From contig NZ_JADPZX010000003.1 in NCBI RefSeq assembly GCF_015712165.1, forward strand, positions 1-64,000: 64,000 nt of DNA. Reading direction: 5' to 3'. A program made the translations under genes and the position numbers. The DNA is from Streptomyces spinoverrucosus (lineage in GTDB: Bacteria; Actinomycetota; Actinomycetes; Streptomycetales; Streptomycetaceae). The notes below the pieces were generated by a model that had not been told where the DNA came from, searched no databases, and was given only the letters and a program-made list of their open reading frames with translations. Position 1 is the stretch's first letter. Every line of letters starts with the position of its first letter. This document shows, piece after piece, positions 1 through 9,187 of the stretch.

Positions 1-2077
1 CGATGGACAGGGTGTAGTTCTGCCGTACGACGCGCAGGGTGTGCCGGCTGAGTTCCACGACGGCGGCGACATTGCGCAGGTCGTTGCCGGCCAGGGCGAT
101 GTCGGCGGTCTCCAGGGCGACGTGGGAGGAGTGGGCGCCCATGACGATGCCGACGTCGGCGAGCGCCAGGGCGGGGGCGTCGTTGGTGCCGTCGCCGACC
201 ATCGCCACGCTGTGCCCCTCGGCCTGGAGGTCGCGGATCAGCTGGAGTTTGGCCTCGGGCAGGGCGTGGGCGTGCACCTCCGTGATGCCGAGTGCGTCGG
301 CCACGGCCTGGGCGGTCTCGGGCGCGTCGCCGGTCAGCAGCACGATGCGGGTCACTCCGAGGTCCGTGAGCTGGCGGACGACGGTGTCGGCGCCACCGCG
401 AACCGCGTCGGACAGGCCGAGCATGCCGATCAGCTTGTCGTCGTGGGCGAGGCAGATGACGGTCTCGCCGCCGGCGCGCAGTCGGCTCGTCCACTCCAGG
501 GCCACCTCGGACAGCTCCAGACCGTGGCGGCGCAGCAGGGCGGGACTGCCCACCAGCAGGCGGGTGCCGTCGAGTTCGGCGCGTACGCCCATACCGAGGA
601 CGACCTCGCAGGCTTGGTGGATGGGGATGTGCAGGTGCTGTTCCTCGGTGCGCCGGACGATGGCTTCGGCGAGCGGGTGGCGTGCGTGCAGCTCGCCGGA
701 GGCGGCCAGGCTGAGCACCTCGTCGGCGGTGACCGTCTCGTCGAGCGTGACGACGCTGGTGACCAGGGGGCGGCCGAGGGTGAGGGTGCCGGTCTTGTCG
801 AAGACGACGGCGGTGACGCGGCCGATTCCTTCCAGGTGGGTGCCGCCTTTGATGAGGGTGCCCCTGCGGGCGCCGTTGCCGATGGCGGCGCTGATCGCGG
901 TCGGGGTGGCGAGGCCCGCGGCGCAGGGGCAGGCGATCAGCAGCATGGTCATCGCCCGCCTGGCGTCCCGGGTCAGCACATAGGTGATCCCGGCCAGCGC
1001 GAACGAGACGGGCACGAAGCGGCGGGTGAAGGCGGTGGCGACGGTCTGGATCGGGGCCCGGTCGGCCTGCGCCTCCTCGACCCGGGTGATGATCCGGCCG
1101 ACGACCGTCTCCTGTCCGACCGAGGTGGCCCGGATGGTCAGGGATCCGTTGGTGATCAGGGTGCCCGCGTACACCTCGCTGCCGGGCTGGACGTACACCG
1201 GGAGCGCCTCGCCGGTGATCGCGGCCTGGTCCACGAGGGCCTCGCCGGAGGCGGCGGTGCCGTCGACGGGGACGCGGTGGTGTTCGTACACCGCGACGAC
1301 GTCCCCGGCCCGGACCTCGGCGAGGTCGACCTCCACCTCGACGCCGTCGCGGACCAGCCAGACGCGCTCCTCGCCGATGGAGAGCAGTTCCTCGATGGCG
1401 CGCCGGGTCCGCCGCAGGGTGATGGCCTGCAGGAACTCACCGATGTTGAGCAGCCACAGCACCATGAGGGCGACCACGTTCTCGCGCAGCACGAGTGAGA
1501 TCACGGTCGCTGTCGTCACCAGCAGATCGGTGCCCGCGTGGCGTCGGCCGCCGAGGGTGCGTGCGGCGCCACGGAAGAACGGCAACCCGGTGAAGACGGT
1601 GACCGCGCCGAGGAAGCCCGCCGAGCCGGCCGGCGTCCACGGGGGCCGGCCGAGCAGGCGCCGTACTCCCACCAGGGCGAGCACCGCACCGCCGACCACC
1701 AGCCGCGCGACCTCCCCCGTGGAGGAGTCGGGCACGGACCGGCTGGCCCTGGCGGGCACCCCGGGCGGCGGTGCCTCGTCGAGGGCGGCGACCAGCCGGT
1801 CCACGTCGAGCAGATCGGGCTGCACCCAGACGATCACGGCACCGGTGCGCGGGAAGATACGCAGGGCCCGGAAACCCGGAAGATCGGTGAACCGCTCATC
1901 GACGATCCCGGCGCAGCCGGGCCGCGCCCGCAGCCAGGGCACCGTCAGCCTGACGCGGCCCGCTGCGGCGGAGCGCACCACCACGCCGGAATCGGAGGCC
2001 GGGCCTGGAACCGGGCTACGTGCAGGACCTGCGGGGGAGCCGGAACCGGGCACGGGAACGTCGCCGGGTGCGGACAT
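1..2077 (-). CDS. Heavy-metal translocating P-type ATPase (P1B/CtpC-like), 3' end cut by window
   Basis: Membrane pump that moves a transition-metal ion out of the cytoplasm using ATP. The visible 692 residues show the family core in order: a degenerate N-terminal metal-associated domain without CxxC (about 30-90), membrane helices, an ITGEALP actuator loop, the intramembrane ion-binding CPC motif at residues 383-385, the phosphorylated Asp427 in DKTGT, and GDGTNDAP near 628. The reading frame is still open at RQNYTLSI, so roughly the last 45 residues lie outside the window. ATG at 2077 follows the DUF1490 gene by 29 bases. DUF1490 genes precede ctpC-type manganese/zinc ATPases in mycobacteria, which supports a Zn or Mn substrate; the metal itself is inference. 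Confidence 0.93.
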   Translation of the reverse strand, partial: MSAPGDVPVPGSGSPAGPARSPVPGPASDSGVVVRSAAAGRVRLTVPWLRARPGCAGIVDERFTDLPGFRALRIFPRTGAVIVWVQPDLLDVDRLVAALDEAPPPGVPARASRSVPDSSTGEVARLVVGGAVLALVGVRRLLGRPPWTPAGSAGFLGAVTVFTGLPFFRGAARTLGGRRHAGTDLLVTTATVISLVLRENVVALMVLWLLNIGEFLQAITLRRTRRAIEELLSIGEERVWLVRDGVEVEVDLAEVRAGDVVAVYEHHRVPVDGTAASGEALVDQAAITGEALPVYVQPGSEVYAGTLITNGSLTIRATSVGQETVVGRIITRVEEAQADRAPIQTVATAFTRRFVPVSFALAGITYVLTRDARRAMTMLLIACPCAAGLATPTAISAAIGNGARRGTLIKGGTHLEGIGRVTAVVFDKTGTLTLGRPLVTSVVTLDETVTADEVLSLAASGELHARHPLAEAIVRRTEEQHLHIPIHQACEVVLGMGVRAELDGTRLLVGSPALLRRHGLELSEVALEWTSRLRAGGETVICLAHDDKLIGMLGLSDAVRGGADTVVRQLTDLGVTRIVLLTGDAPETAQAVADALGITEVHAHALPEAKLQLIRDLQAEGHSVAMVGDGTNDAPALALADVGIVMGAHSSHVALETADIALAGNDLRNVAAVVELSRHTLRVVRQNYTLSI

Positions 2078-2106
2078 GGCGATCGCCTCTCAGCGCTCGT
2101 GACCTG

Positions 2107-2418
2107 TCAGTGCTCGTGATCGTGGTCGTGTCCCTCGACCCCGACCGCCGAGGGGGGCCGTGCCTCCTCGCCCAGCTGCTCCCTGGCCTCCGCCAGCAGG
2201 TCTCCGGCCTTCAGGCGGGCTTCCTCGGCGGCCTCCCCGAGCCGTCGCCCGGTCGTGATGCCACCAGCGATGCCGCTGACCAGAAGCCTGCGGGCGGCCG
2301 GTTTCGCCCTGGGCGCAGCTTTGGCGGCCCCGCGCAGAACCAGGACGCCGGCGGTTCCGGACAAGGCGTAGTGCGCGATACGGCCCACGACCGCACCTGC
2401 GAGAGCGGCGGGATGCAT
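2107..2418 (-). CDS. DUF1490 family small protein with C-terminal His/Asp metal tail
   Basis: 103 residues beginning MHPAALAGAVVGRIAHYAL, the form seen in DUF1490 proteins. It has a hydrophobic N-terminal segment (about 5-30), a basic middle, an amphipathic helical stretch (60-90) and ends in HDHDHEH, a likely metal-binding tail. A good ribosome site (AAGGAGACCACG) precedes the ATG. It lies 29 bases upstream of the P-type ATPase gene in the same direction, as Rv3269-type genes do before ctpC in mycobacteria. Those proteins are thought to act as partners or metal chaperones of the pump; that role here is inferred from context and the His tail. Confidence 0.85.
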   Translation of the reverse strand: MHPAALAGAVVGRIAHYALSGTAGVLVLRGAAKAAPRAKPAARRLLVSGIAGGITTGRRLGEAAEEARLKAGDLLAEAREQLGEEARPPSAVGVEGHDHDHEH

Positions 2419-2558
2419 CGTGGTCTCCTTCCGCGGAGCGGATCAGCCGTCTTCGACGCGGTAAGTCCATTGTCGTCCCACGGCGGGCATGGTGCACCAG
2501 CCACGGGAGGCGGCTCGACTCCGAGGGCGGCCCGTCGGAGCGACGAACGGGCAAGACT

Positions 2559-2573
2559 CGGCAATGATTGTCA
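2559..2573 (-). promoter_or_regulatory. Candidate Zur-type operator 1
   Basis: On the minus strand this reads TGACAATCATTGCCG. It agrees at about 10 of 14 informative positions with the actinobacterial Zur consensus as I recall it (TGAAAATnATTTTCA). It lies in the divergent promoter region between the DUF1490/P-type ATPase pair and the zinc-type ABC importer. The assignment is by eye only. Confidence 0.4.
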
Positions 2574-2597
2574 TATGAAATGGCTGGAAGGTGTTAT

Positions 2598-2612
2598 TGA
2601 CATTCGTTTCCA
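2598..2612 (+). promoter_or_regulatory. Candidate Zur-type operator 2
   Basis: TGACATTCGTTTCCA, a second match of similar quality to a Zur-like palindrome. Its centre is 39 bp from that of the first site and 75 bp upstream of the importer start. It overlaps a TTGACA hexamer at 2597-2602 that could be a -35 element, a position suited to repression of the importer. Confidence 0.4.
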
Positions 2613-2679
2613 CCTAGCGTGATGCCGAGGCCGGGCAGGTCGAGCCCGGCGGACAACCCACCTCGTCGTGGAGGGATCC

Positions 2680-3618
2680 ATGCGTGCGTCCTCGCGCCGA
2701 CTTCCGGCGTCGCTTACAGTCGGTGTCTTCCTGGTCTTCCTTGCGGGGTGCGGCGACTCGTCCGACCCCGGAGGCGGCGGCGCTGCGCAGAACCCCGCCG
2801 CCTCGTCCACTGTTCCGGTGGTGGCCTCGACGAACGTCTACGGGGACATCGCCGAGCAGATAGGCGGCGGGAAGGTTCAGGTCACGTCGATCATCAGCAA
2901 CCCCGACCAGGACCCGCACTCCTTCGAGGCCAACACCCAGAACCAGTTGGCGCTGTCCAAGGCGAAGGTCGTCATCGAAAACGGCGGCGGTTACGACGAC
3001 TTCATCGGTCGGATGCTGAAGAGCAGCGACAACTCCTCCGCCGAGGTGATCAACGCCGTCGAGGTCTCCGGGAAGACCGCTCCGGCGGGCGGGGAGCTCA
3101 ACGAGCACGTCTGGTACGACTTCCCCACCGCCGCCAAGCTTGCCGACCGGATCGCCACGGCCCTGGGCAAGGCGGCCCCCGACGACGCGGCCACCTTCAC
3201 GAAGAACGCCGAGACCTTCAAGGCGAAGCTCGAACCGCTTCAGACGAAGGAAGCACGGATCAAGGCCGACCACGGAGGTGATCCGGTGGCCATCACCGAG
3301 CCCGTGCCGCTGTACATGACGGAGGCGAGTGGCCTGGTCAACAAGACACCGGAAGAGTTCAGCGAGGCCATCGAGGAAGGCGACGACGTCTCCCCGAGGG
3401 CCCTGCGCGAAACGCTGGCACTGTTCACCGGCAAGAAGGTCGACGCGCTGGTCTACAACGAGCAGACCTCCGGCCCGCAGACCGAGCAGGTCGAGCAGGC
3501 GGCCAGGACCGCCGGGATCCCTGTCGTCCCCGTCACCGAGACCCTGCCCGAGGGCAAGGACTACATCGGCTGGATGACCGCGAACGTCGACGCGCTCGCG
3601 AGCGCGCTGGGCAAGTGA
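2680..3618 (+). CDS. Metal (zinc/manganese-type) ABC transporter substrate-binding lipoprotein
   Basis: Extracellular metal-capturing lipoprotein of the ZnuA/TroA class, 312 residues. A signal peptide ends in lipobox LAGC (Cys24). His80 in DPHSFEAN and His143 in NEHVWYD are the two usual N-lobe metal ligands; the C-lobe VYNEQTSGPQTEQ segment holds a candidate acidic ligand. There is no His-rich loop, and the third His common in ZnuA is not evident. The ATG at 2680 is preferred over GTG 2668 because GGAGGG at 2670-2675 serves as its ribosome site and the signal peptide then starts normally. It heads a three-gene importer operon with the ATPase 7 bases downstream. Confidence 0.9.
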   Translation: MRASSRRLPASLTVGVFLVFLAGCGDSSDPGGGGAAQNPAASSTVPVVASTNVYGDIAEQIGGGKVQVTSIISNPDQDPHSFEANTQNQLALSKAKVVIENGGGYDDFIGRMLKSSDNSSAEVINAVEVSGKTAPAGGELNEHVWYDFPTAAKLADRIATALGKAAPDDAATFTKNAETFKAKLEPLQTKEARIKADHGGDPVAITEPVPLYMTEASGLVNKTPEEFSEAIEEGDDVSPRALRETLALFTGKKVDALVYNEQTSGPQTEQVEQAARTAGIPVVPVTETLPEGKDYIGWMTANVDALASALGK

Positions 3619-3625
3619 GGCCACC

Positions 3626-4492
3626 GTGGCTTCCCTGCCCCGTGCCCGCGAGGTCGGCGTCGAGGATCGTGGCGCGGACGCTGCGGTGATCAGCCTGCGC
3701 GGCGCGGCGCTCGCCTACGGCGACCGTGTGCTGTGGCGGGACCTCGACCTCGACGTGCGGCCCGGGGAGTTCCTGGCCGTGCTCGGCCCGAACGGATCCG
3801 GCAAGACCAGCTTCGTCCGCGCCCTGCTGGGCCAACGGCAGCTGGCCACCGGCACCTTGACGGTTCTCGGACACCTGCCCCGCAAGGGCAGCCGGCACAT
3901 CGGATACGTCCCCCAGCAGGCCACGCTGCCCGCCCACGCGATGCTGCGCGCCCGCGACCTGGTCCGGTTCGGCATCGACGGCCACGCCTTCGGACCCCGG
4001 CTGCGAACGAGCGCGGTACGCCGCCAGGTCGACGAAGTCCTCGAGTCCGTGGGAGCCGCCGCGTACGCGGACGTCCCCGTCGGCCTGCTCTCCGGCGGTG
4101 AGCAGCAGCGGGTGCGCATCGCGCAGGCCCTCGCGACCGACCCCCGGATCCTGCTCTGCGACGAACCGCTGCTCTCCCTCGACCTCCACCACCAGCGAGC
4201 CGTCACGGAACTCGTGGACGCACGGCGCCGCTCCCACGGCACCGCCGTGGTCTTCGTGACCCACGAGATCAACCCCGTCCTGGGACTGGTGGACCGCGTG
4301 CTCTACCTCGCCCGCGGCAGCTTCCGGGTCGGTACCCCGGACGAGGTACTGACCTCCGAATCGCTGTCCCAGCTGTACGGCACACAGGTCGACGTCGTCC
4401 GCGTACGGGACCGGATCACCGTCGTGGGCGTCCCCGACGAAGCGGCGGAGCCACCGCACCACCCCGAACCGCCGCACGGAGCACGGCCATGA
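3626..4492 (+). CDS. Metal ABC transporter ATP-binding protein
   Basis: Cytoplasmic ATPase of the zinc/manganese-type importer. The 288 residues carry Walker A GPNGSGKTS (54-62), Q-loop YVPQQAT, signature LSGGEQQRV (about 152-160), Walker B ILLCDEP and the switch His in VTHE. Starts at GTG 3626, 7 bases after the binding-protein gene, and overlaps the permease gene by ATGA (4489-4492), indicating translational coupling. The tail past about 245 is a poorly conserved Pro/His-containing extension. Family membership is clear; metal specificity is inferred from the neighbours. Confidence 0.93.
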   Translation: MASLPRAREVGVEDRGADAAVISLRGAALAYGDRVLWRDLDLDVRPGEFLAVLGPNGSGKTSFVRALLGQRQLATGTLTVLGHLPRKGSRHIGYVPQQATLPAHAMLRARDLVRFGIDGHAFGPRLRTSAVRRQVDEVLESVGAAAYADVPVGLLSGGEQQRVRIAQALATDPRILLCDEPLLSLDLHHQRAVTELVDARRRSHGTAVVFVTHEINPVLGLVDRVLYLARGSFRVGTPDEVLTSESLSQLYGTQVDVVRVRDRITVVGVPDEAAEPPHHPEPPHGARP

Positions 4493-5409
4493 CTGTCGCC
4501 GAGGGGATCTGGCAGCAGATCTTCAACTTCGACAACTACGGAGAACTGCTCGCCCTGGTCCGCAACTCCCTCATCGCCGGCGCCGCGCTCGGCCTGGTCG
4601 GCGGCCTGGTAGGGGTCTTCGTGATCATGCGGGACCTGCCGTTCGCGGTGCACGGCATCAGCGAGCTGTCGTTCGCCGGCGCCTCGGCCGCGCTGCTGCT
4701 GGGCGCGAACATCGTGGCCGGCTCGATCGTCGGCTCGCTGATCGCGGCCGGGGCGATCGGCCTGCTCGGCTCCCGTGCCCGGGACCGCAATGCGGTGATC
4801 GGCACCCTCATGCCGTTCGGACTCGGGCTGGGCGTGCTGTTCCTCGCCCTGTACAAGGGCCGGGCGGCGAACAAGTTCGGCATCCTCACCGGACAGATCG
4901 TCGCCGTCGACACCCCGCAGATGTCCTGGCTGCTCGGCACGTCCGCCGTGGTGCTCGTGGCGCTGGCCGTCATGTGGCGGCCGCTCGCCTTCGCCAGCGC
5001 CGACCCGGAGGTGGCCGAGGCACGTGGCGTGCCGACACGGGCGTTGTCGTTCGCCTTCATGATCGTGCTGGGCCTCGCGGTCGCCCTGTCGGTGCAGATC
5101 GTCGGGGCACTGCTGGTCCTCACCCTGCTCGTCACCCCCGCGGCAGCGGCGGCCCGGATCACCGCATCCCCCGTGCTGCTGCCCGTACTGAGCATGATCT
5201 TCGCGATGGCCTCGATCGAGGGCGGGATACTGCTCGCCCTCGGCAGCAGCATCCCCATCAGCCCCTACGTCACCACCATCTCGTTCACGATCTACATCGT
5301 CTGCCGCCTGGCGGGCACACACCGGACCCGGCGGTGGAACGGCTACTCCTCGTCCGCAGTCGTGGGCCGCGTCCGACCGGGCTCCGGTGGTGCGCCGGCA
5401 CGCAGGTGA
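4489..5409 (+). CDS. Metal ABC transporter permease (ABC-3 family)
   Basis: Integral membrane channel subunit of the three-gene metal importer. 306 residues with about eight hydrophobic segments and the ABC-3 family pattern (LRNSLIAGAALGLVGGLVGVF at the N-terminus, LPFAVHGISELSFAGA, VVALSVQIVGALLVLTLLVTPAA). It overlaps the ATPase gene by four bases. Its last 67 bases run antisense into the 3' end of the aquaporin gene, so the hydrophilic tail (about residues 285-306) shares DNA with the opposite-strand gene; the tail is not typical of the family and may be a read-on extension. Confidence 0.92.
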   Translation: MTVAEGIWQQIFNFDNYGELLALVRNSLIAGAALGLVGGLVGVFVIMRDLPFAVHGISELSFAGASAALLLGANIVAGSIVGSLIAAGAIGLLGSRARDRNAVIGTLMPFGLGLGVLFLALYKGRAANKFGILTGQIVAVDTPQMSWLLGTSAVVLVALAVMWRPLAFASADPEVAEARGVPTRALSFAFMIVLGLAVALSVQIVGALLVLTLLVTPAAAAARITASPVLLPVLSMIFAMASIEGGILLALGSSIPISPYVTTISFTIYIVCRLAGTHRTRRWNGYSSSAVVGRVRPGSGGAPARR

Positions 5410-6281
5410 AGGACGTCACCGATGAACAGGTCGTACACCAGCACTCCGATGACGCCGCCGACGAGCGGACCGACGATGGGGATCCAGAAATAGTTACTGA
5501 AGGCACCGGACGAGGTGCCCGGCATCGCCAGATCCTGCCAGCCCGCGGCCCAGGTGAGCAGGCGCGGGCCGAGGTCACGGGCGGGATTGATGGCGTAGCC
5601 GGCGTTCGCACCGTAGGACATGCCGATCGCGCCGACGGCGAACCCGATGATCAGTGGACCGAGGTTGGCTCTCACCGCGGTGTTGCGCAGGTCGATGACG
5701 GCAACCACGAACATCACCAGGAACGCGGTGCCGACGATCTGGTCGAACAGCGGTCCCCAGATGCCACCGTGGAAGTACGGCGCCGGGAATGTGGCGAAGA
5801 TGGAGAAGGACGCGAGCGTGTGACCATTCGTCTTCGGGCCTTCCGCGGCGGCGTCGTACGTGTTGATCGCGTCGTGGTACACCCCGTACACCAGAGCGGC
5901 CCCGGCGAACGCTCCCACCACCTGCGACGCCATGTACGGGAGGACTTTGGCCCAGGGGAACTTCCGGCGTACCGCGAACGCCAGTGTCACGGCCGGGTTG
6001 ATATGAGCCCCGCTGACCCCGCCGGCCACGTACACGCCGAAGACCACCGCCATGGCCCAGCCCCAGGTGATCAGCAGCCAGTCTCCGGCACCCAGGAAGA
6101 ACGTGGTGGGCCCGGAGGTGCGACCCGAACCCGGCAGGCCCGCGACCGCCATCGCGACCACACCACACCCGAAGCTGATGAGAACGAAGGTTCCGAGAAA
6201 CTCTGAGAGGCATTCACCCAACAGACCTGCCCGGCGCCTGAGCCGCGAGGGCTTGAGGAGGGGCTGGATTTCTACGGCCAT
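5343..6281 (-). CDS. MIP family aquaporin / glycerol facilitator
   Basis: Membrane channel for water or small polyols. 312 residues with six hydrophobic helices and both half-helix motifs: GAHINPAVTLAF and GYAINPARDLGPRL. The Asp directly after the second NPAR is characteristic of glycerol-conducting members (GlpF type), so glycerol or another polyol is the likely substrate. The ATG at 6281 has ribosome site GGGAGGACCAG. It is alone in its transcription unit, and its 3' end overlaps the convergent metal permease by 67 bases. Confidence 0.92.
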   Translation of the reverse strand: MAVEIQPLLKPSRLRRRAGLLGECLSEFLGTFVLISFGCGVVAMAVAGLPGSGRTSGPTTFFLGAGDWLLITWGWAMAVVFGVYVAGGVSGAHINPAVTLAFAVRRKFPWAKVLPYMASQVVGAFAGAALVYGVYHDAINTYDAAAEGPKTNGHTLASFSIFATFPAPYFHGGIWGPLFDQIVGTAFLVMFVVAVIDLRNTAVRANLGPLIIGFAVGAIGMSYGANAGYAINPARDLGPRLLTWAAGWQDLAMPGTSSGAFSNYFWIPIVGPLVGGVIGVLVYDLFIGDVLHLRAGAPPEPGRTRPTTADEE

Positions 6282-6619
6282 CTGGTCCTCCCAGACTCTC
6301 GTCCGGCTGCGTCAAAGCGCAGTCGATACCGTCGTGACGCGAGCGAGGGCCTTGGCAAGCACCAAGAGAACCCTGGTTGTGGCCCTACTGTCCGGTCGGC
6401 CCGCCGCTGCACGTTCTCTCGGCCAGTGCTTGGCACGCTACCGTGACCAGTCGACTACCGCGCGTCACGTTCACCCTTCGAACCTGCCACAGGGAGATGG
6501 CGGCCGTGGCACTCACCGGGCGCCGCGGGCGAGTGGACGGCGCGCGAGAGCAACGGCCCAAGTACTCCATACGGGTCCGTCGCCGCGGGGCCGGCGACGA
6601 CCGTGGCGCCATGCGGTGC
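6282..6619. other. Intergenic region, no gene seen
   Basis: The 338 bases between the aquaporin start and the stop of the site-2 protease gene, both leftward. It should hold the aquaporin promoter and the end of the upstream transcript. I found no convincing open frame, repeat or hairpin; the long frames crossing it run antisense to the neighbouring genes. Confidence 0.6.
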
Positions 6620-7750
6620 TCATCCGGCCCCGTTCCTGCGCAGTCGGCGGCGCTGGGTGAGGCGGACGATGTCGTGTGCGGTGATGATGCCCGTGAGGTG
6701 GCGGCCGTCCAGGACGAGGATCGGCAGGCCGCCCGGTGGGCGGAGCTGCTTGAGGGCCTCCTCCAGGAGGTCGCCCGGCGCACAGGTGGTGCACTGGGAC
6801 AGGGGAGTTGCCACGTCGCGCAGGCGCAGTGTCTCCCGTTGGGGCACCGGGATCCGGGTCAGCTGCGACAGCTGGAGCACGCCGCTGGGGCTGCCGTCGA
6901 AGTCCAGGAGGGGCAGCGCCGAGTGGCGGGCGTCGATCGCGGGGTCGTCGATGAAGCGCTGGACGGTGATCCAGTCGTGGGCGGTCTCGACGGGGCTGGA
7001 CATGGCGTCGGCGGCTCGCAGCCCCCTCAGTGCGGAGGTCAGGGACGTCTGTTGCAGCTCGGCCTTGGCGGCGATCATGACGAAGAAGCCGATGAGGGCC
7101 AGCCACAGTCCGCTCCAGGCGCCGCGCAGGAACAGCAGCCAGCCGAGGACGATCAGCAGGATGCCGAGGATCTGTCCGCTGCGGCCGGCCGTCCGTTCGG
7201 CCCGCTCGCGGTCCCCGGTGCGCCACCACATCACGGCCTGCACGACCCGTCCGCCGTCGAGCGGGGCGGCGGGCAGGAGGTTGAAGACTCCCAGCAGAAG
7301 GTTTGCCCAGCCCAGCCACACCAGCACGGCCGCGGGCAGTTGCCAGCCCGGTCCCGCGCTCAGTCCCGCGCCTGCGCCGAGCGCCGCGCCACCGGCGATC
7401 AGGCTGGTGAGCGGTCCGCTCACGGCCACGAGGAAGGCCGCCCCCGGGGCGGCTGGTTTCTCCATCTCCGTCATGCCCCCGAGTGCCCAGAGCGTGACGC
7501 TGTGGACGGGGATGCCCTTGCGCCGGGCCGCGACGGCGTGCGCCGACTCGTGCGCCAGCAGGCTCAGCAGGAGCAACAGGGCGCCGACGAGCCCGGCGAC
7601 CGTGTAGGCGGTCGTGGACCGTCCCGGGAGCCAGGCGGGCAGCGTCCCGCCCGCCAGGCCGTAGCCGAACAGGAACACCAGCAGCGGTACCGTCCAGTGG
7701 ATCCGCAGAGGGACCCCGGAAACCCGTCCGACGGGTAGTGAGTTCTTCAT
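6620..7750 (-). CDS. Site-2 protease family (M50) membrane protease with two CBS domains
   Basis: Intramembrane zinc metalloprotease, 376 residues. The N-terminal membrane part holds the zinc motif LAHESAHAVAA (HExxH) and the second motif NLLPAAPLDGGRV; the C-terminal 140 residues form two CBS domains, the first around ADAMSSPVETA and the second around LRDVATPLSQC. This is the Rip3-like layout known from mycobacteria (Rv2625c). ATG 7750 is chosen because AGGAG lies six bases upstream; upstream frame extension has only Arg/Pro-rich noise. It follows the frameshifted nhaA by 20 bases, so it is probably the last gene of that operon. CBS domains suggest control by adenine nucleotides. Confidence 0.9.
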   Translation of the reverse strand: MKNSLPVGRVSGVPLRIHWTVPLLVFLFGYGLAGGTLPAWLPGRSTTAYTVAGLVGALLLLLSLLAHESAHAVAARRKGIPVHSVTLWALGGMTEMEKPAAPGAAFLVAVSGPLTSLIAGGAALGAGAGLSAGPGWQLPAAVLVWLGWANLLLGVFNLLPAAPLDGGRVVQAVMWWRTGDRERAERTAGRSGQILGILLIVLGWLLFLRGAWSGLWLALIGFFVMIAAKAELQQTSLTSALRGLRAADAMSSPVETAHDWITVQRFIDDPAIDARHSALPLLDFDGSPSGVLQLSQLTRIPVPQRETLRLRDVATPLSQCTTCAPGDLLEEALKQLRPPGGLPILVLDGRHLTGIITAHDIVRLTQRRRLRRNGAG

Positions 7751-7770
7751 GACTGTCTCCTGCCGACCTG

Positions 7771-9155
7771 TCATCCGTCGGCCTTTGAGGGACTGCCGGG
7801 TCTGCCGCTCCGGTGCGGGCGGTTCGCGTGCGGGTTTTCGGGAGAGGGGTCGCCGCCGTGCAGTGCGGCGTCTTCGGACTGGTAGATGTCGGGTATGCCG
7901 TCGGCGTCCTTGTCGGCGGTCTCCTCCTCGTACAGCCGCCGGTACTTGTTGTTCCGCAGCCTCAGCAGGAGGCATGCCACGAGGGCGGCGGTGAGTGATC
8001 CGAGCAGGACCGCGGTCTTGATCTGTTCCTGTTCCGCCGGGTCCGGGTAGGCCAGTTCGCCGATCAGCAGCGAGACGGTGAAGCCGATTCCGGCCAGCAT
8101 GGCCAGGGCGAGTACGTCCGCCAACGCGAGGCCGGGACCGAGCTCGGCACGGGTGAAACGGATGGCGAGGTACGTACCGCCGAAGACGCCCAGGACCTTC
8201 CCCGCCGCCAGCCCCAGCGCCACACCCAGCGGCTCCGGGCTCATGATCACTGCTTCGAGCGTGTCGCCGGACACGCTCACTCCGGCCGCGAACAGAGCGA
8301 AGAGCGGCACGGCCACTCCCGCGGAGATCGGCCGGACCAGGTGGGCGATGTGTTCGGCCGGGCGGTGTCCCACCTCTCCGTCCTTGGCCACGCGCAGCAG
8401 CAGCCCCATCGCGACCCCGGCCACCGTGGCGTGGACGCCGCTGGCGTGGGTCAGGCCCCAGATGACCAGAGCCAATGGGACGTACCAGTACCAGCCGCGT
8501 ATGTGTTTTCGCGTGTGCAGGAAGAAGAAGAGGCCGAGCCCGACGAGGGCGCCCAGAAGAGCCGGGAGGTTGATGGATGACGTGTAGAAGAGCGCGATGA
8601 CGATGATGGCGCCCAGATCGTCGACGATCGCGAGGACAGCAGGAAGGCGCGCAGCGCGGAGGGCAGATGGGTGTCGATCACGGCGAGTACGCCCAGGGCG
8701 AAGGCGATGTCCGTGGCCATGGGGACGGCCCACCCGTTCCAGGTGCCGCCTCTGGCCGTGGCGACGATTCCGTAGAGGAGGGCGGGTACGGCCATACCGC
8801 TGAGTGCCGCGACGACCGGCACGGTCGCCGTCCTGGGATCGCGCAGTTCCCCGACGACCAGTTCACGTTTGAGCTCGGCCCCGGCCACGAAGAAGAAGAG
8901 CGCCAGGAGCCCGTCCGCCGTCCAGTGCGCCACGGAGAGGTCCAGGCCCAGCGCTCCGATGCCGAAGTGGAAGTCCCGCACCGCCTCGTAGGAGTTCCGC
9001 AACGGGGTGTTCACCCAGACCAGCGCCGCAGCCGCCGCAGCGAGCAACACGATGCCTCCGACGGTCTCCGTGCGGAGAGCGTCTGCCACGAAGGTGCGCT
9101 CCGGCAGCGGAAGACGGCCGAGGAATGTCCGGGGCTTGCCGTTGCGGTGGGGCAT
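7771..9155 (-). pseudogene. nhaA: Na+/H+ antiporter NhaA, broken by a single-base deletion
   Basis: Residues 1-173 read in frame from ATG 9155 as a normal NhaA N-terminal half, to ...LRAFLL. The next conserved stretch, AIVDDLGAIIVIALFYTS, with the ion-binding Asp pair, is in another frame. Against the intact paralog at 17739-19070 exactly one base is missing at about 8635-8638 (total length 1385 = 3n+2). The first frame would stop at 8451. Restoring one base gives a 461-residue NhaA ending in a DKDADGIPDIY tail. It sits between a CBS gene and the site-2 protease. Either a recent pseudogene or a sequencing error; no second defect is visible. Confidence 0.9.
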
Positions 9156-9187
9156 GCGGTCGCTTGCCTTTCGGGCGGTGCGTGCGG

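Noticed and set aside
41..1498. Long rightward open frames (up to 485 codons) over the P-type ATPase gene
   Set aside because: They are antisense to clear ATPase motifs and have no domains; high-GC DNA produces such frames on both strands.
8451..8733. Two separate short NhaA-like genes rather than one broken gene
   Set aside because: The two frames join with one added base to match the intact paralog end to end, and the second has no start or ribosome site of its own.
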